This document shows, in pieces, positions 45,582 through 55,872 of a stretch of DNA of 64,000 nucleotides (its first letter is position 1; each line of letters starts with the position of its first letter). The DNA lies in the NCBI GenBank assembly GCA_938743325.2, contig OW568868.1, positions 372,001 through 436,000 of the forward strand, written 5' to 3'. A model generated the notes under the pieces. The model did not search any database. It had not been told where the DNA came from and was given only the letters and a program-made list of their open reading frames with translations. Made by a program: the position numbers and the translations under genes. This DNA comes from Pycnococcus provasolii. Lineage: Eukaryota; Chlorophyta; Pseudoscourfieldiophyceae; Pseudoscourfieldiales; Pycnococcaceae.

Positions 45582-46292
45582 TTAGTTGGTGGTGGTGTTA
45601 GGTGCGTTCATGGCGGGCAAGCTTAGCGCGCACAAGCTCGTCTTGTACCGGCCGCTGCTCACGCTCCCGCTCTCGCTCGCGTTCTTCGGACGCGTCGAAT
45701 AACTCACGTACACGACACCAGGGTGCTGCGGGTCGGTCAAGTCCACAAGGCGACGAATGCGAAGCGTCTTCGTGCCGAACCCCAAGTTGAGACCCTTCGC
45801 CTCCGAGTAGATTTCATCACCTTCACCTCCAGATTTAAGCGATGCCAACGCGGCACTGGCCTTTGCACCGTCGCTTAGAATGCAAGACACAGACGCGGTG
45901 CTCGGTTCGCTGAACGGGTCACCGCCTGCAATCTTGTCGGTCACGCTTCGTTTGAAGTCTGACAGATACAAGCTCACACCACCTCCAAGATCTGACAACT
46001 TGAACACCTCCACAGAATCCTTGAAGAATATGCCACTTGCGTCAAATTTGCCGATGCTCACAGAGTCTCCTCCCGCAAACGCCGGAGTCGCAAGCAGGTT
46101 TGCGGATCCGACCGCCGCCGCCAACGCAAGTTGCCAACCCTTCTTGGAGGTGAACGTTCCTGGCCCGCCTGAAGTAGGCTTTGCCTCGACACGCGTGGTG
46201 GCGGGCGAGTGCTGCTTAGCCGTGGGTTTCACGCGCGCGGCATTGAGCGCGTGGGCGCGGGGCACACGCGACGGAGCGTTGCACGGAGGCAT
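45582..46292 (-). CDS. CreA-family protein, thylakoid-lumen targeted
   Basis: A 236-residue protein. A Pro/Ala/Arg-rich transit sequence (1-50) is followed by a lumenal-type signal with Lys50-Lys51 and a hydrophobic core, ending at ATPAFA before Gly74. The mature part has IFFKDSVEVFKL, GVSLYLSDFKRSVTD and ASVSCILSDGA, then TLRIRRLVDL and VVYVSYSTR, with SLCALSLP at the end. This matches the CreA family found in bacteria and in plant plastids; its biochemical role is not established. It is organised tail to head with the TPR gene (same strand). The first in-frame ATG is 46292; upstream frame has only GTG. Confidence 0.85.
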   Translation of the reverse strand: MPPCNAPSRVPRAHALNAARVKPTAKQHSPATTRVEAKPTSGGPGTFTSKKGWQLALAAAVGSANLLATPAFAGGDSVSIGKFDASGIFFKDSVEVFKLSDLGGGVSLYLSDFKRSVTDKIAGGDPFSEPSTASVSCILSDGAKASAALASLKSGGEGDEIYSEAKGLNLGFGTKTLRIRRLVDLTDPQHPGVVYVSYSTRPKNASESGSVSSGRYKTSLCALSLPAMNAPNTTTN

Positions 46293-46496
46293 TATATTTG
46301 CCGGGGAAATGATAAGAAGTCGGATAGCAAACTTCTCCACGTCAGATCACAGGCAACAGGGGAGTTCACAGGGAGAATTCAGAATTCACAGGGAACTACA
46401 GGGGACTGGTTATTTATAGGGGTTCCAGTTGGGGGTTAGGCCTTGGAAGGATTCTTTCTTTGATGAAGTTCGGCAATCCGTAAGTACTGTTATATG

Positions 46497-47960
46497 TTAC
46501 ACGTGGTTGGAAGCGTCAGGGAAAGAAGAGGGTGCAGCAGATGCAGCTGGAGGAGAAGCAACAGAGCCCGATTCGCTCGTCGGACAAGGCGGGCTCGCGG
46601 GCATGCTGCCGGGATTCACGATACGATTGTACAGGCCGACAAGGTACCAATGCCCGACAGGATCCGCCGACTCGCCACCGAGCGGAAGCGGCTGGTGCGA
46701 GATAGGCTTGCGAGGTGAAATACGGCTTGGAAACAAGCTTCCAACGAACCAAGCCTCGTAGCAGTTGGCGCGCAATCCTCCACGGCCAAAGATGTCCGCC
46801 TCGGCGATGCCAAGATTGCGCGCCGATGCACTCGTCGACGCGTTCCTGAAGTTCTCGTACGTGGTTTGATTCTTAGACACGAGGACTGTGTGGAATGTGC
46901 ACAGCGCGGCAACGAACCAGAACATGAGAAAGCAGTAAATGGCGATCGCGATCGCCACCGGAGTTGTTTTCATCACGTCGCTCGCCTTAAGGCTGGTGTC
47001 GGATGCGACGTCTGCGATGCGCAGGATGCACAACGCCATGATGAACAGGCAAAGCACGGTCGTGGAGCCAACGAATGACAGGAAGTATCTGTAGTTGCGA
47101 AGGCCAATGCAGTTTCCTATCCACGGACAGTGGTGGTCAAATCTGCAGACGCAGTTGTTGCAGATTGAGCAGTGGCTTGTTCTAGGCGGGCGGTACACGC
47201 CGCACGTGTCACAGAACTTCATGCGAAGCTTGATGGTGCTGCTGACGGTGGCTTGTGTTTCAGGCTGTACTCGGCATGGAAGGCACATCGCCGCGCCTGG
47301 AGCTGCGTTTAAGCCGTCAATTTCGATGATGCGATACTGCGTTTGAGCTTGACCAGCGGGAACTCGTTCCTCTGGCTGCGGGATCAGGTCCGGCGTTTTG
47401 CGCGGCAGGAACCCCGGATCGGTGAGTGCCGCGCACCACAGCAGGACTAGCGCGACAGCAGGTATGCACACGCCTCCGACGAGCGCGACGGCGTTAGCCG
47501 GCGTCGGCAGTCTCCACGCGACGACGGCTTCGAAGAGTATGGCAGGCACAGCAATTAGAAGCGTGGTGATGACCGCACCGTTCGCGTCGGGTCCAAGCAT
47601 AGCGCGTCCTCCGCACAGGAAGACGTTCCTTCCTCGCCAGGAGAGGTACATCGGGTGTCTATCAACTTCCCCGTTCGCTCCTCCACGTGAGTTCGACCAC
47701 GCGACATGGTTTGCGTTGTTGTTGTTGTTGTTGTTGTTGGTGGTGGTAGGTGCAGGAACACCGTTCGCGAGACGCACGGCACCTGAATTTGCATTTGAAC
47801 CGCCAGGACCGGCAGGGACCCCAGGGTGTTGCACGTTGAGCGACATCATGGCTTGTTTAGGCTGTTGTGTCGCCTGCAGGTTTGTTCCCCTACTGTTGAC
47901 CCCCGTTACCCTACCGTCACCTTCCCTTGGATCAAGGTCAGCGAGCATGGATAACGACAT
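46497..47960 (-). CDS. DHHC-type protein S-acyltransferase
   Basis: A 487-residue membrane enzyme that attaches palmitate to cysteines. Residues 1-115 are low complexity with an Asn-run. Two spans precede the Cys-rich domain (VITTLLIAVPAILFEAVVAW and IPAVALVLLWCAAL), two follow it (VLCLFIMALCIL and IAIAIYCFLMFWFVAALC). The domain contains KFCDTCGVYRPPRTSHC, CRFDHHCPWIGNCIGL and RNYRYF. A TTXE-like motif (NQTTYEN) follows the fourth span, as in the plant PAT family. The tail is Pro/Ser-rich. The ATG at 47960 is the first in frame; a second at 47948 is close by. Confidence 0.93.
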   Translation of the reverse strand: MSLSMLADLDPREGDGRVTGVNSRGTNLQATQQPKQAMMSLNVQHPGVPAGPGGSNANSGAVRLANGVPAPTTTNNNNNNNNANHVAWSNSRGGANGEVDRHPMYLSWRGRNVFLCGGRAMLGPDANGAVITTLLIAVPAILFEAVVAWRLPTPANAVALVGGVCIPAVALVLLWCAALTDPGFLPRKTPDLIPQPEERVPAGQAQTQYRIIEIDGLNAAPGAAMCLPCRVQPETQATVSSTIKLRMKFCDTCGVYRPPRTSHCSICNNCVCRFDHHCPWIGNCIGLRNYRYFLSFVGSTTVLCLFIMALCILRIADVASDTSLKASDVMKTTPVAIAIAIYCFLMFWFVAALCTFHTVLVSKNQTTYENFRNASTSASARNLGIAEADIFGRGGLRANCYEAWFVGSLFPSRISPRKPISHQPLPLGGESADPVGHWYLVGLYNRIVNPGSMPASPPCPTSESGSVASPPAASAAPSSFPDASNHV

Positions 47961-49173
47961 TGACGTTATGAAGACACACACGACAGGGGAGGGGCACAAT
48001 GGCACAAATCACCGACGACTTGGTGTTGTTTGAGCCTTGATGGGGGGGGGGGGGGGGGCGTGCGCCCAAAACCCAAACCGAAACAAATAGGGAGGGGGGA
48101 ACGAAAAGCCGGAAAACGGCCACCACCACCAATAGGGGGGGATTCAGAGGGCGAGGGGGAAAACGGCCTCCCCCTCCCCCTAACCCTAACCCTAACCCTA
48201 ACCCGATGCGAACCCTAACCCTAACCCTAACCCTAAGGGTTTGTTTCGGGGTTGGGATCCCTTGTTTTTGTTAACAGTGTTTTCCCATAAGTTACATACA
48301 GTGTGTTCAGTATGTTCGTGATAAGTTACCATGGTACCGGTACATACCGGTGCTGGCAACTGGCAGCTGGAGTATGTAACACGGCGTCGGCGTCGCCCGG
48401 AGAGCACTTGGAGAGTTGGAGTAGGATAGACCGTCGAGGATTCCAGACACCAGAAAGCGTTGTTGTTGTTGATCATGAGTTGCCGGAAGGCAAGAGGCCG
48501 GCTTGGAACGAACTTGTTGCCCTGGAGGGGTACTTAGACTACGATAGAAAAAGGAGACGAAAGGTGTAACTTACCAACTCCACTTGCTTGACTTGACCAA
48601 GACTTGGCAAAAGTTGTTCTTTCTTTCTCATGAATCAACCTCAACCTCAACTCACCTGATGGCCTGCTGCTCAAATGGTGTTACCATAACAGACCAGGTC
48701 GGAGGGGCAGGTCGGAGGGGCAGGTCGGAGGGGCCGGTCGGAGGGGCAGGGAGAGCGACGACTGACGAGGCGGAGCGACCCCACCAGTACACCACGCGAG
48801 TACGCGAGTACGCGACTTCAGGCCTGAAGTCCCGCTGGCTTTTCACCAACCAGGGCGACCCCCACCTGACCACGGCCGGGTGAACAGGTTGGGTTTCCAG
48901 GTCAGGTCGTTTTAAGGCGCGCACTACTTACCGGGTACTTACCTCTTCTGTAAAACTTAAGGTTGGTGACCTCCGCCTGTCCTGTCCGACCTTCCCTTAA
49001 GGCTGCTCGATACTAGCCTTACAGTTTACACGAGCCTTAGCGATATCGTACGAGTAGTAACACTGCTACATACTGCTATAGCGCTTACCTCAGTGCTTAC
49101 AGTACAGTGCAGTCCAGTTGTCTCAGTCGGCTTGTATCTTGTCGGTAAACCTTTAGAGTTAATAGTCTAAGCT
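47961..49173. promoter_or_regulatory. 1.2-kb divergent region with telomere-like arrays and tandem repeat
   Basis: No gene is accepted here. A G-run (16 G's) is at 48042-48058. Two CCCTAA arrays lie at ~48178-48204 and 48210-48235, separated by GATGCG. A short reading frame at 48303-48569 (88 codons) has no supporting similarity. A 13-base tandem repeat is at 48697-48751. The last 250 bases before the EF-hand gene have many TTAC/GTAC triplets and no coding signal. Confidence 0.5.
48697..48751. repeat. 13-bp tandem repeat, four units
   Basis: AGGTCGGAGGGGC repeats four times, the third unit with C for A at its junction (GGCCGG). Confidence 0.9.
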
Positions 49174-51339
49174 ATGTCGTCGTCGTCGTTGTACGAGGAG
49201 CGGCCTCGTTCCGCGTTCTCGGCGTTCGTTCAACAAGCGAGAGAGAATAAGGCGCAAGGACTGCCCGTGCCTAAGGTGCCGCTTCCAGCTAACGGCAATG
49301 GGCTCGCAAATAGTGGTAAGCCAGAATACAGAGAGGAGATCAACGCAGACGCAGCAGCAGCAGCGCCTCCACAACAAAGGGGGGCGCAAGTCGTACCTCC
49401 TCTCAAGGTGGAACTGTCCACCATCAACGCGGGGGGAGGCGCGTCGTCCAACAGGCCGAAGAGCACGCCGAGACGAGAGCCATTCCAGCCTGACTTGCAA
49501 GGTGCGGTGGGAGCCATCAGAGTGTCGACTCCCAAAGCGTCCGCTCGACCACCGGCGGTGCCGCTCAGAGAACACTCGCAGCAGCAGCAGCAGCAGCCCT
49601 TGCACAGTGTGAAAGTCGACGCACCCGCACCTGCCGTGGAAGTTTGGAGCAACCCGTCGACCTCACCTGCACCGCCAGTCCCGCATGCGACGAGACCGAG
49701 CGGCGGTCAACATACCGCAGCCACAGGAAAGGAACTGCCGCCGCGACCTCCGTCGCGTGGCATGGCAGAGCCTGCGCCGACGTTCGAATTCAACGTTGGT
49801 GGCGGTGGTTCTCAAGACGCACTCCCGCCGAGGCCGAGCAGCGGCGGAGTGCCGAAATTTGCCAAACCGATGCCACTTCCACAGCCGCCGCGACCGTCGC
49901 AAAAAGACCCGCGCCTAGGGCCGGAGCTACCTCCACCACCACCGACGCCATTCACAGACTTCACCAAAAGACCGCGAAGCTCGCAGGAGCGCCGGCGGAT
50001 GGAGATGAGGAACGGCACGCGAGGCAGCTCGCGAGGCCGGACAGGAAGTACCGCGCGCACCTACACGGGACGCTCCGACTACAGCACGGCGTTCTCGGAG
50101 TACTCCGACCCAGGCACGCCGCCGCCGGTGTGGACCGACTTCTACTGGGGCAACGTGGAGCCGGCGTCTTCGAAGGACATGTTCGATAAAGCAATGGGCA
50201 ACTACAACGCACAGCGCGACGTGCTCGACGTCGAGTACGAGCGCTACGTGCAGGAGCGAATGCGGAGCGACCTCGTGGAGGAGGCGCGGCCGCAGAGCAG
50301 CGACGTTTTGGGGGAACGGTACAACACCGCCGTGCTGAGCCTGAAAGATCGACTCCAGCAGAGAGGTCCGTCGGCTCTCGCCGCGCACTTCCGCGCCCTC
50401 GACCTCGACCAGTCGGGTTACCTCGACGAGCAGGAATTCCTCGACGCCGTCAAGGTGCTCGACGACCGCATCGACGACGAGGTGGGCAACATGCTCATGG
50501 TCGCGGTGGACGCCGACGCAAGCGGCTCCGTCAACTACCAGGAGTTTGTCGACGCGCTGCGCTTTGGGCGTATTCCGTTCCACCAGCGCAAGGAGAGAAT
50601 TGGACAGCGGTGGCGCGTCGGACCTGACCCCGACCTGCCGTTCGGCGAGCCGCACTTCCACGTCCCAGCAGACAAATACGAGCTGCACTCCAGGGAGGCG
50701 GAGCATGTCGATGTGAAGGACGGGCTGAACGTGAACGCCTCGAAGATGATGGAAAACAACATCCCCTTTGGCATCATGTCGGACTCCGAAGAGAACCTGC
50801 GTGCGTTCGACAAGAAGGCGAACGCGATGTACCAGAATATTGCCAACATCTTCGATAGCTTCGACGTGGATGGAAGTGGCACGGTGGACTGGGACGAATT
50901 CCGTGAGGCGATCAAGGCTGTGGCGCCCGTGGGCGGCATTTCTGAAGCGGAAATCAAGTCCATGTTCCAGGATGCAGACAAGGATGGCGATGGTGAAATA
51001 GCATACAACGAATTCATCGAGGCGTTTGGGCTTGGCAAGAGATTTATTCCAGAGTTCCTTAAGCCAAGGAGCAACAGAAGGAGTCAGGCTGGACATCCTT
51101 GGCGTTGGGGAGTTAAGCCGCGCTATCACAAGGAGTATGCGGAGAATGTGGCGCACCGTCCGATGGTCGGTTACCGCGAGGATGTGCTTGCCGAAGAAGA
51201 TGACCTCGACAATGCGCAGAATATGCGCAGTGAGGACGAGTCGAGGAAGTTTGGCGTGCACGACATGCGTGTTGACAAGCCGATTGAACTCCAACACGAG
51301 GTTATGACGAACCATAAGCAAAAAGGAGTGATAGGGTAG
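49174..51339 (+). CDS. Four-EF-hand protein with proline-rich N-terminus
   Basis: A 721-residue protein. Residues 1-320 are disordered, rich in Pro, Ser and Gln with clusters such as PPPPTPFTDF. Four EF-hands follow: loops at ~410 (DLDQSGYLDEQE), ~446 (DADASGSVNYQE), ~564 (DVDGSGTVDWDE) and ~602 (DKDGDGEIAYNE), all with canonical Asp/Gly/Glu positions. The last ~110 residues (GHPWRWGVKPRYHKEY, MVGYREDV) are unfamiliar. Presumably a Ca2+-binding scaffold or sensor; no kinase or other enzymatic domain is seen. It is convergent with CFAP52, which makes an axonemal role a possibility but not a finding. ATG at 49174 has no closer upstream ATG. Confidence 0.8.
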   Translation: MSSSSLYEERPRSAFSAFVQQARENKAQGLPVPKVPLPANGNGLANSGKPEYREEINADAAAAAPPQQRGAQVVPPLKVELSTINAGGGASSNRPKSTPRREPFQPDLQGAVGAIRVSTPKASARPPAVPLREHSQQQQQQPLHSVKVDAPAPAVEVWSNPSTSPAPPVPHATRPSGGQHTAATGKELPPRPPSRGMAEPAPTFEFNVGGGGSQDALPPRPSSGGVPKFAKPMPLPQPPRPSQKDPRLGPELPPPPPTPFTDFTKRPRSSQERRRMEMRNGTRGSSRGRTGSTARTYTGRSDYSTAFSEYSDPGTPPPVWTDFYWGNVEPASSKDMFDKAMGNYNAQRDVLDVEYERYVQERMRSDLVEEARPQSSDVLGERYNTAVLSLKDRLQQRGPSALAAHFRALDLDQSGYLDEQEFLDAVKVLDDRIDDEVGNMLMVAVDADASGSVNYQEFVDALRFGRIPFHQRKERIGQRWRVGPDPDLPFGEPHFHVPADKYELHSREAEHVDVKDGLNVNASKMMENNIPFGIMSDSEENLRAFDKKANAMYQNIANIFDSFDVDGSGTVDWDEFREAIKAVAPVGGISEAEIKSMFQDADKDGDGEIAYNEFIEAFGLGKRFIPEFLKPRSNRRSQAGHPWRWGVKPRYHKEYAENVAHRPMVGYREDVLAEEDDLDNAQNMRSEDESRKFGVHDMRVDKPIELQHEVMTNHKQKGVIG

Positions 51340-51547
51340 ATACGGCATGAAAGGGTGTGGTGCCATATGTGTTGAAAGGAAGTAATTTTGTTCTTCTGTT
51401 AAATCTTCAATCTGCAATGACGCAGCGAGTATCTGTTCTTTTTCTTTTTTCAATGGAAATCTGTTGCCAACCCACCGCCTCTCGCCTAACGCCGTTCACT
51501 GTTGCCCACCACTCTTCACAAACCCGAGGACACCGTGCCAGGTTAAT

Positions 51548-53835
51548 CTACGCGGCTTCTGCAGTCCCCTCTTCGAGGTTGACGTAGTCCCAGATGAAGA
51601 TGGCGCCCTCCGATCCCACGCTAACAATCTTCTTCTGATCCGGCGAAATGCGCACCTTTTTGATGGCTCCCGAGTGGCCGCTTCCGACGTTGTACATGTG
51701 GCCGTCGTCGTATCCCCAAAGCTTGACGAGCTTGTCTCCGCCGCCAGTCACGTATCCCGTGCCATCAGGTGCAATGTCAATGGCATTCACCGGGTGCGTC
51801 GTCGACCCGTCGAGGATGCGGATCGCCTGTCCGTCGTACGCATCCCAGTAGCTGACCTTGCGGTCGGTACCGCAGGTAACGATCTGCGACTCATCGGGGT
51901 GGTACACAACACCCTTGAAGAATGTGGAGCCGTACAGCGACGTCGTGCGCTTGTAGGTGCTCAAGTCCCACGTGACGCAGCTTCCGTCCGAGGATGCTGT
52001 CGTGCACTGGCTATCATTTCGCCGCATCGCAATGTCATTCACCACGACACCGTGCTCCTTCATGGAGGCGAGCATGCTGGTGCTGTCCTTGCCCACGCGC
52101 CACACGCGCACGGTGCCGTTGTCTCCGCCCGAAATGATGCGTCCCGAGTCGGACGTCGATGCGATGGCCGTGACGCCTCGCGGGTGTGCGTCGTTGATGG
52201 TGAAGAGGAGGCGACCAGTCTGCGGCCCGAAAGCGCGGATCTTGCCGTCGCTCCATCCGGAAAGGATGGCGGTTCCGTCGGACGAGAAGCAGATGCAGTG
52301 GCAGTCAAGGTTTGGCACGACGATGCGCATCAGCTCGCGGCACTCCGTCAGGTGCCAGATTCGGATGTTGTCGCTGCTGCACGTCGCGAACACCTCCCCG
52401 TACCCGATGGGGAAGCACACGTCGTTCACGGCAGAGAAGTGGCACGTCTGGAAGACTGAGGCGCCAAGCTTGCTTCCGTCGCAAAGGATGTCGAACATGT
52501 CGCATCGGTCCGTTCCGGCGATGGCGGCAAATGCGCCAGAGGCGGCTGTGGCAGCCACCTGAAGGCTGGTCACCTTGGCGCCAATGTTGCACTGGCATGC
52601 GGTGCGCATCTTCACGTTGCGCACCGGATCCTCGATGACGACGAGCGAACCGTCGCCGCCGCCGACGAGAAGGTCGCCGTTTGGCGTGATGGTGATAGCC
52701 GTGACACCCTTGGCGACGGGTGCGGACGGCCCCATCTGCTTCATCAGCGGCTTGTCCAGCAGCGCAATCTGAAGCACGTCGCCAGACGTCGTGCCGCAGT
52801 ACGCGTACTCGTCGTACTTCGAAATGGCGAGCGAGCTGAACGAACGCTTCAGGTTGCCCAGTCCCACGGATTGCGACTTGAGCTTGCGCGCTTGGCGGTT
52901 GAAGTCCCAGACGTTGATGTTGTACTTGCCGCCTGTGACAAGCTTGCTGCTCGTGCGGTTCAGGAACTTCAGGTTGAGCGTGTGGTCGCTGTCGGTAGGG
53001 TGTCCGCAGATAGCCTTTCCACTCTGCACGTCCCAGATGACGAGGCTGTTGTCGTCCTCTCCTCCCATACTGGCAAGGAAGCGGTCGTCAAAGCTGAAGT
53101 CGAGCGCCGTCACCTTCACCTGGTGCAGTGACAGCTTGTGAATGGGGCGACGAAGCTCAAGGTCCCAGACGATGATGTCCGCCGTGAAACCGAGATACGT
53201 GATCTGTCCAGACGCCAGGTAACGACCAGACTTGGAGATGGCGATGCACGACACCTGTTTTTCATGTTGTGTAAATTGTGTTCGTGTTTCGTGTTGTGAG
53301 AGAGTTGTTGCGCGAAGTCGTTCGTTCGTGCCGTTGAGGAGCACACAAGCTCATTCCCTCCCCTCCCCTCCCTCCGAAAAAGGAAACCGCAAGCAAGTCG
53401 TGTATGTTCTTCTTCGTCTCGTAGTGAAGTACGAAACCACGCCGTGTATCAGAGCGAGAAGCTGCAGTAGCTTTCTTTCGCGGGCACGGGCGCGACCGCG
53501 ACAAAGTTGCTGACTTCAGAACGGCAAGTTTTCTAGTTTCACCACCACCAAACAACCAACGGGACCAAAACACCACACACCACCACCACACCACAACACC
53601 ACCACCAAAACACCAAAACACCAAAACACGACGCTGAAGTACAAGGACAAGTACTACGTACCTCGTCGGTGTGTCCCTGCAGAAACTCCTGCTGCGAGCT
53701 GTCGTTTTTCGGACGCACAACCACCATAGATCCGAGCGGGTAAATCAGCGTCTGGCCGTCCGGGTGCAGTATCAAGCCATCGGTCACCGCACCTCCGAAG
53801 CCGATGACGGACTCGAGCGGGAGAGGCGTCGCCAT
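51548..53835 (-). CDS. CFAP52: CFAP52/WDR16, axonemal WD40 protein, one intron
   Basis: Two exons: 53835-53662 (58 codons) and 53254-51548; the 407-base intron has donor GTACGT and acceptor AACAG, phase 0. The 626-residue product is about the length of animal CFAP52 (~620). It consists of WD40 repeats forming two propellers. Exon 1 has LESVIGFGGAVTDGL and TLIYPLGSMVVV, exon 2 CHFSAVNDVCFPIGYGEVFATC, DGKIRAFGPQTGRLLF, INDAHPRGVTAIA and TSGTDRK-type segments in family order. CFAP52 is a microtubule inner protein of the doublet in motile cilia. Its presence predicts a flagellated stage or recent flagellate ancestry. The intron holds CACCAC and AACACCAA tracts. Confidence 0.95.
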
Positions 53836-54919
53836 GCCAAGCAACACTTAAGAATTTGCCGAGAGAGGGCCCGAGACGAAGGCACAAAGAGGTGCGAGGC
53901 TCGGAAGACCGGCTCTTAATAAGAGCCTCGGAGCGGTCAGGCCAGAGCTCCGGAGAAAAGCAGTGGTCCCTTCTGTCAGCGTGAGGAGAAGACAAGAGAG
54001 ACACAGCCGCGAGAAGAGATGGCAACAGGCTCAGAGGTCTTTCACAGGCTCAAGAACAATAGCCTTGGTTCACGCGCACATTTCCACACAAGCAACAGGA
54101 CCCAAAGGGGCCGGTTGCGAGTCCACCCAGCTGCGAGTTGCGAGTTGCTCAATACTGCAACCAGTGTGAACCTGTTTCTTTGCACTGCCTCTCAATCTCC
54201 TCTTCTGCAAAGCTGCCTCGTGAAGGGCAGCTGGTTTCTTTCGGTGGGGCCCCAAGGTCGGCCAAGGACACTCGCCAGGTGCCAGGCAAGTACGGTACCT
54301 GTACGGTACTTGGCAACAACCTTGGCGAGAGAGACGACCGTAGGGTAGGAGACAGGACTCATAGGAGTGCCTTGCATGGCTGTTTCTTGCATGGCCTTGC
54401 AGGTCGCTCCAGTCGCTCGCTGACAGTACACGAGTACAGGAGACCGGCCAAGCACTTGTTGTTTCCTGGTTGTTTCTTGGCAACGAACAGCCTTGTCTCC
54501 CTTGTCTTGGTACTTCCTACGCCGTGCCCGTTGCCAGTGACCAGTTGCCACGCTTTGGCTCCTTGACCCTCTCAACCAAACACCTGACGGTGAGCGAGCT
54601 GGGCTCGTTGAGTAACCTTGGTGTGTCTCCCGTTGACCGGTCTGGACAACTGTGATGACCCTAACCCTAACCCTAAGGGTACTCTTAGCTAGGGATTAAA
54701 AACCCCGAATTCGCAAGAGGGACAAGAAGAGGACAGAAGAGGACACTAAAAGCCCTAACCTTAACCCTAACCCTAACCCTAACCCTAACCCGAAGTTAGG
54801 GTTAGGGTTAGCGAGCGTGGGGATCCCTTCTTGGCTTTTTTGCGTTTTTGCGCCCCGCATCGCCGCGCACCGCACCTGCACCGCACCGCATCGGCGAATC
54901 ACAACGTGCTCTTATTCGT
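53836..54919. promoter_or_regulatory. 1.1-kb divergent region with telomere-like arrays
   Basis: No gene is accepted here. CCCTAA arrays are at ~54658-54676 and 54752-54791, followed by the opposite orientation TTAGGGTTAGGG at 54796-54810, so the two strands' motifs face each other (CCCTAACCCGAAGTTAGGGTTAGGG, in two pieces). Short CTTGGC-containing segments recur at 54290-54490 without regular spacing. Confidence 0.55.
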
Positions 54920-55816
54920 ATGCGTGTATCTCCGCCCAGGCTTACCATGGCCAGGCTTACTGTGTGTGTGCCTCCACGCACTCCACCTCACTCTCGTCGA
55001 TGTCGATCACATGTTCTCTGGGGAAGGGTTCGGGAACTGTTTGTATTCGTCTGCTACTCTATGTGTCTGCTGTGCTTTTCCACGATGCATTCCGTTTCCG
55101 CGATACGAGGCGACTTAATCGGGTGGTCGGAAAACTCGTCCCTGAATATCACACAACCCACGAAGCGTGACGGAAAGAAGTGGATCGAGACGTTAAGCTG
55201 GGAACCACGCATATTCGTGTACCACAACTTTCTATCAGCAGACGAGTGCCTACACCTCATACACTTAGGGGCGCCGCACATGGAGAAATCCACAGTCGTC
55301 GACTCTGCCACGGGAAAGTCAGTGGGAAGCCAGATCCGAACGTCGTCAGGGATGTTCCTCCGACGGCGACAGGACGACGTCGTGCGAGGCATCGAGGATA
55401 AAATTGCTGCGTTCAGTATGATTCCCGCCGACCACGGCGAAGGCATGCAAGTGCTACACTACGAAGTCGGGCAGAAGTACGAGGCGCACTACGACTACTT
55501 CCACGATTCCGTCAACACGCAGAATGGGGGTCAGCGTGTCGCCACCGCGCTGCTGTATTTGAGTGACGTCGACGAAGGAGGGGAGACGGTCTTCCCGAAT
55601 ACGAAGGTGCCGGAGGGACGCAACCAGGCTCTATACAGCCCGTGCGCACAAAGAGGCATCGCGCACAAGCCGCAGCGTGGCGATGCCATCCTCTTCTGGA
55701 GTTTGGACACCACGGGTGCGCAGGACCCCAAGTCGCTGCACGCTAGCTGTCCGGTCGTACGAGGGAACAAGTGGACAGCCACCAAATGGATGCGCGTCGC
55801 AAAACGAGACGAGTGA
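54920..55816 (+). CDS. Prolyl 4-hydroxylase-type 2OG-Fe(II) oxygenase, ER membrane
   Basis: A 298-residue P4H. A basic leader and a hydrophobic anchor (~41-60, FVFVCYSMCLLCFSTM) suggest a type II ER/Golgi protein. The catalytic domain covers ~95-295. Iron ligands are His190 and Asp192 (HYDYFHD) and His274 (KSLHASCPV); Lys284 (RGNKWTATKW) binds 2-oxoglutarate. IFVYHNFLSADEC and SSGMFLRRRQDDVV are typical of plant and algal P4Hs that hydroxylate prolines in cell-wall glycoproteins. The first ATG is 54920; that at 54947 (CCATGG) has a better start context and may be used. Confidence 0.9.
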   Translation: MRVSPPRLTMARLTVCVPPRTPPHSRRCRSHVLWGRVRELFVFVCYSMCLLCFSTMHSVSAIRGDLIGWSENSSLNITQPTKRDGKKWIETLSWEPRIFVYHNFLSADECLHLIHLGAPHMEKSTVVDSATGKSVGSQIRTSSGMFLRRRQDDVVRGIEDKIAAFSMIPADHGEGMQVLHYEVGQKYEAHYDYFHDSVNTQNGGQRVATALLYLSDVDEGGETVFPNTKVPEGRNQALYSPCAQRGIAHKPQRGDAILFWSLDTTGAQDPKSLHASCPVVRGNKWTATKWMRVAKRDE

Positions 55817-55872
55817 TGACTGCAAAGAACTGCAAAAAAGAAGAAAAGTGTAAAGCCAAAAAAATTGTTTAC

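Noticed and set aside
48303-48569. 88-codon plus-strand frame between DHHC and EF-hand genes
   Set aside because: No family resemblance, weak start context and unusual composition; could be a very small gene but there is no support.
49927-51453. 508-codon reverse-strand reading frame opposite the four-EF-hand gene
   Set aside because: It is antisense to a protein with four canonical EF-hands, has no recognisable domain, and owes its length to GC-rich codon positions.
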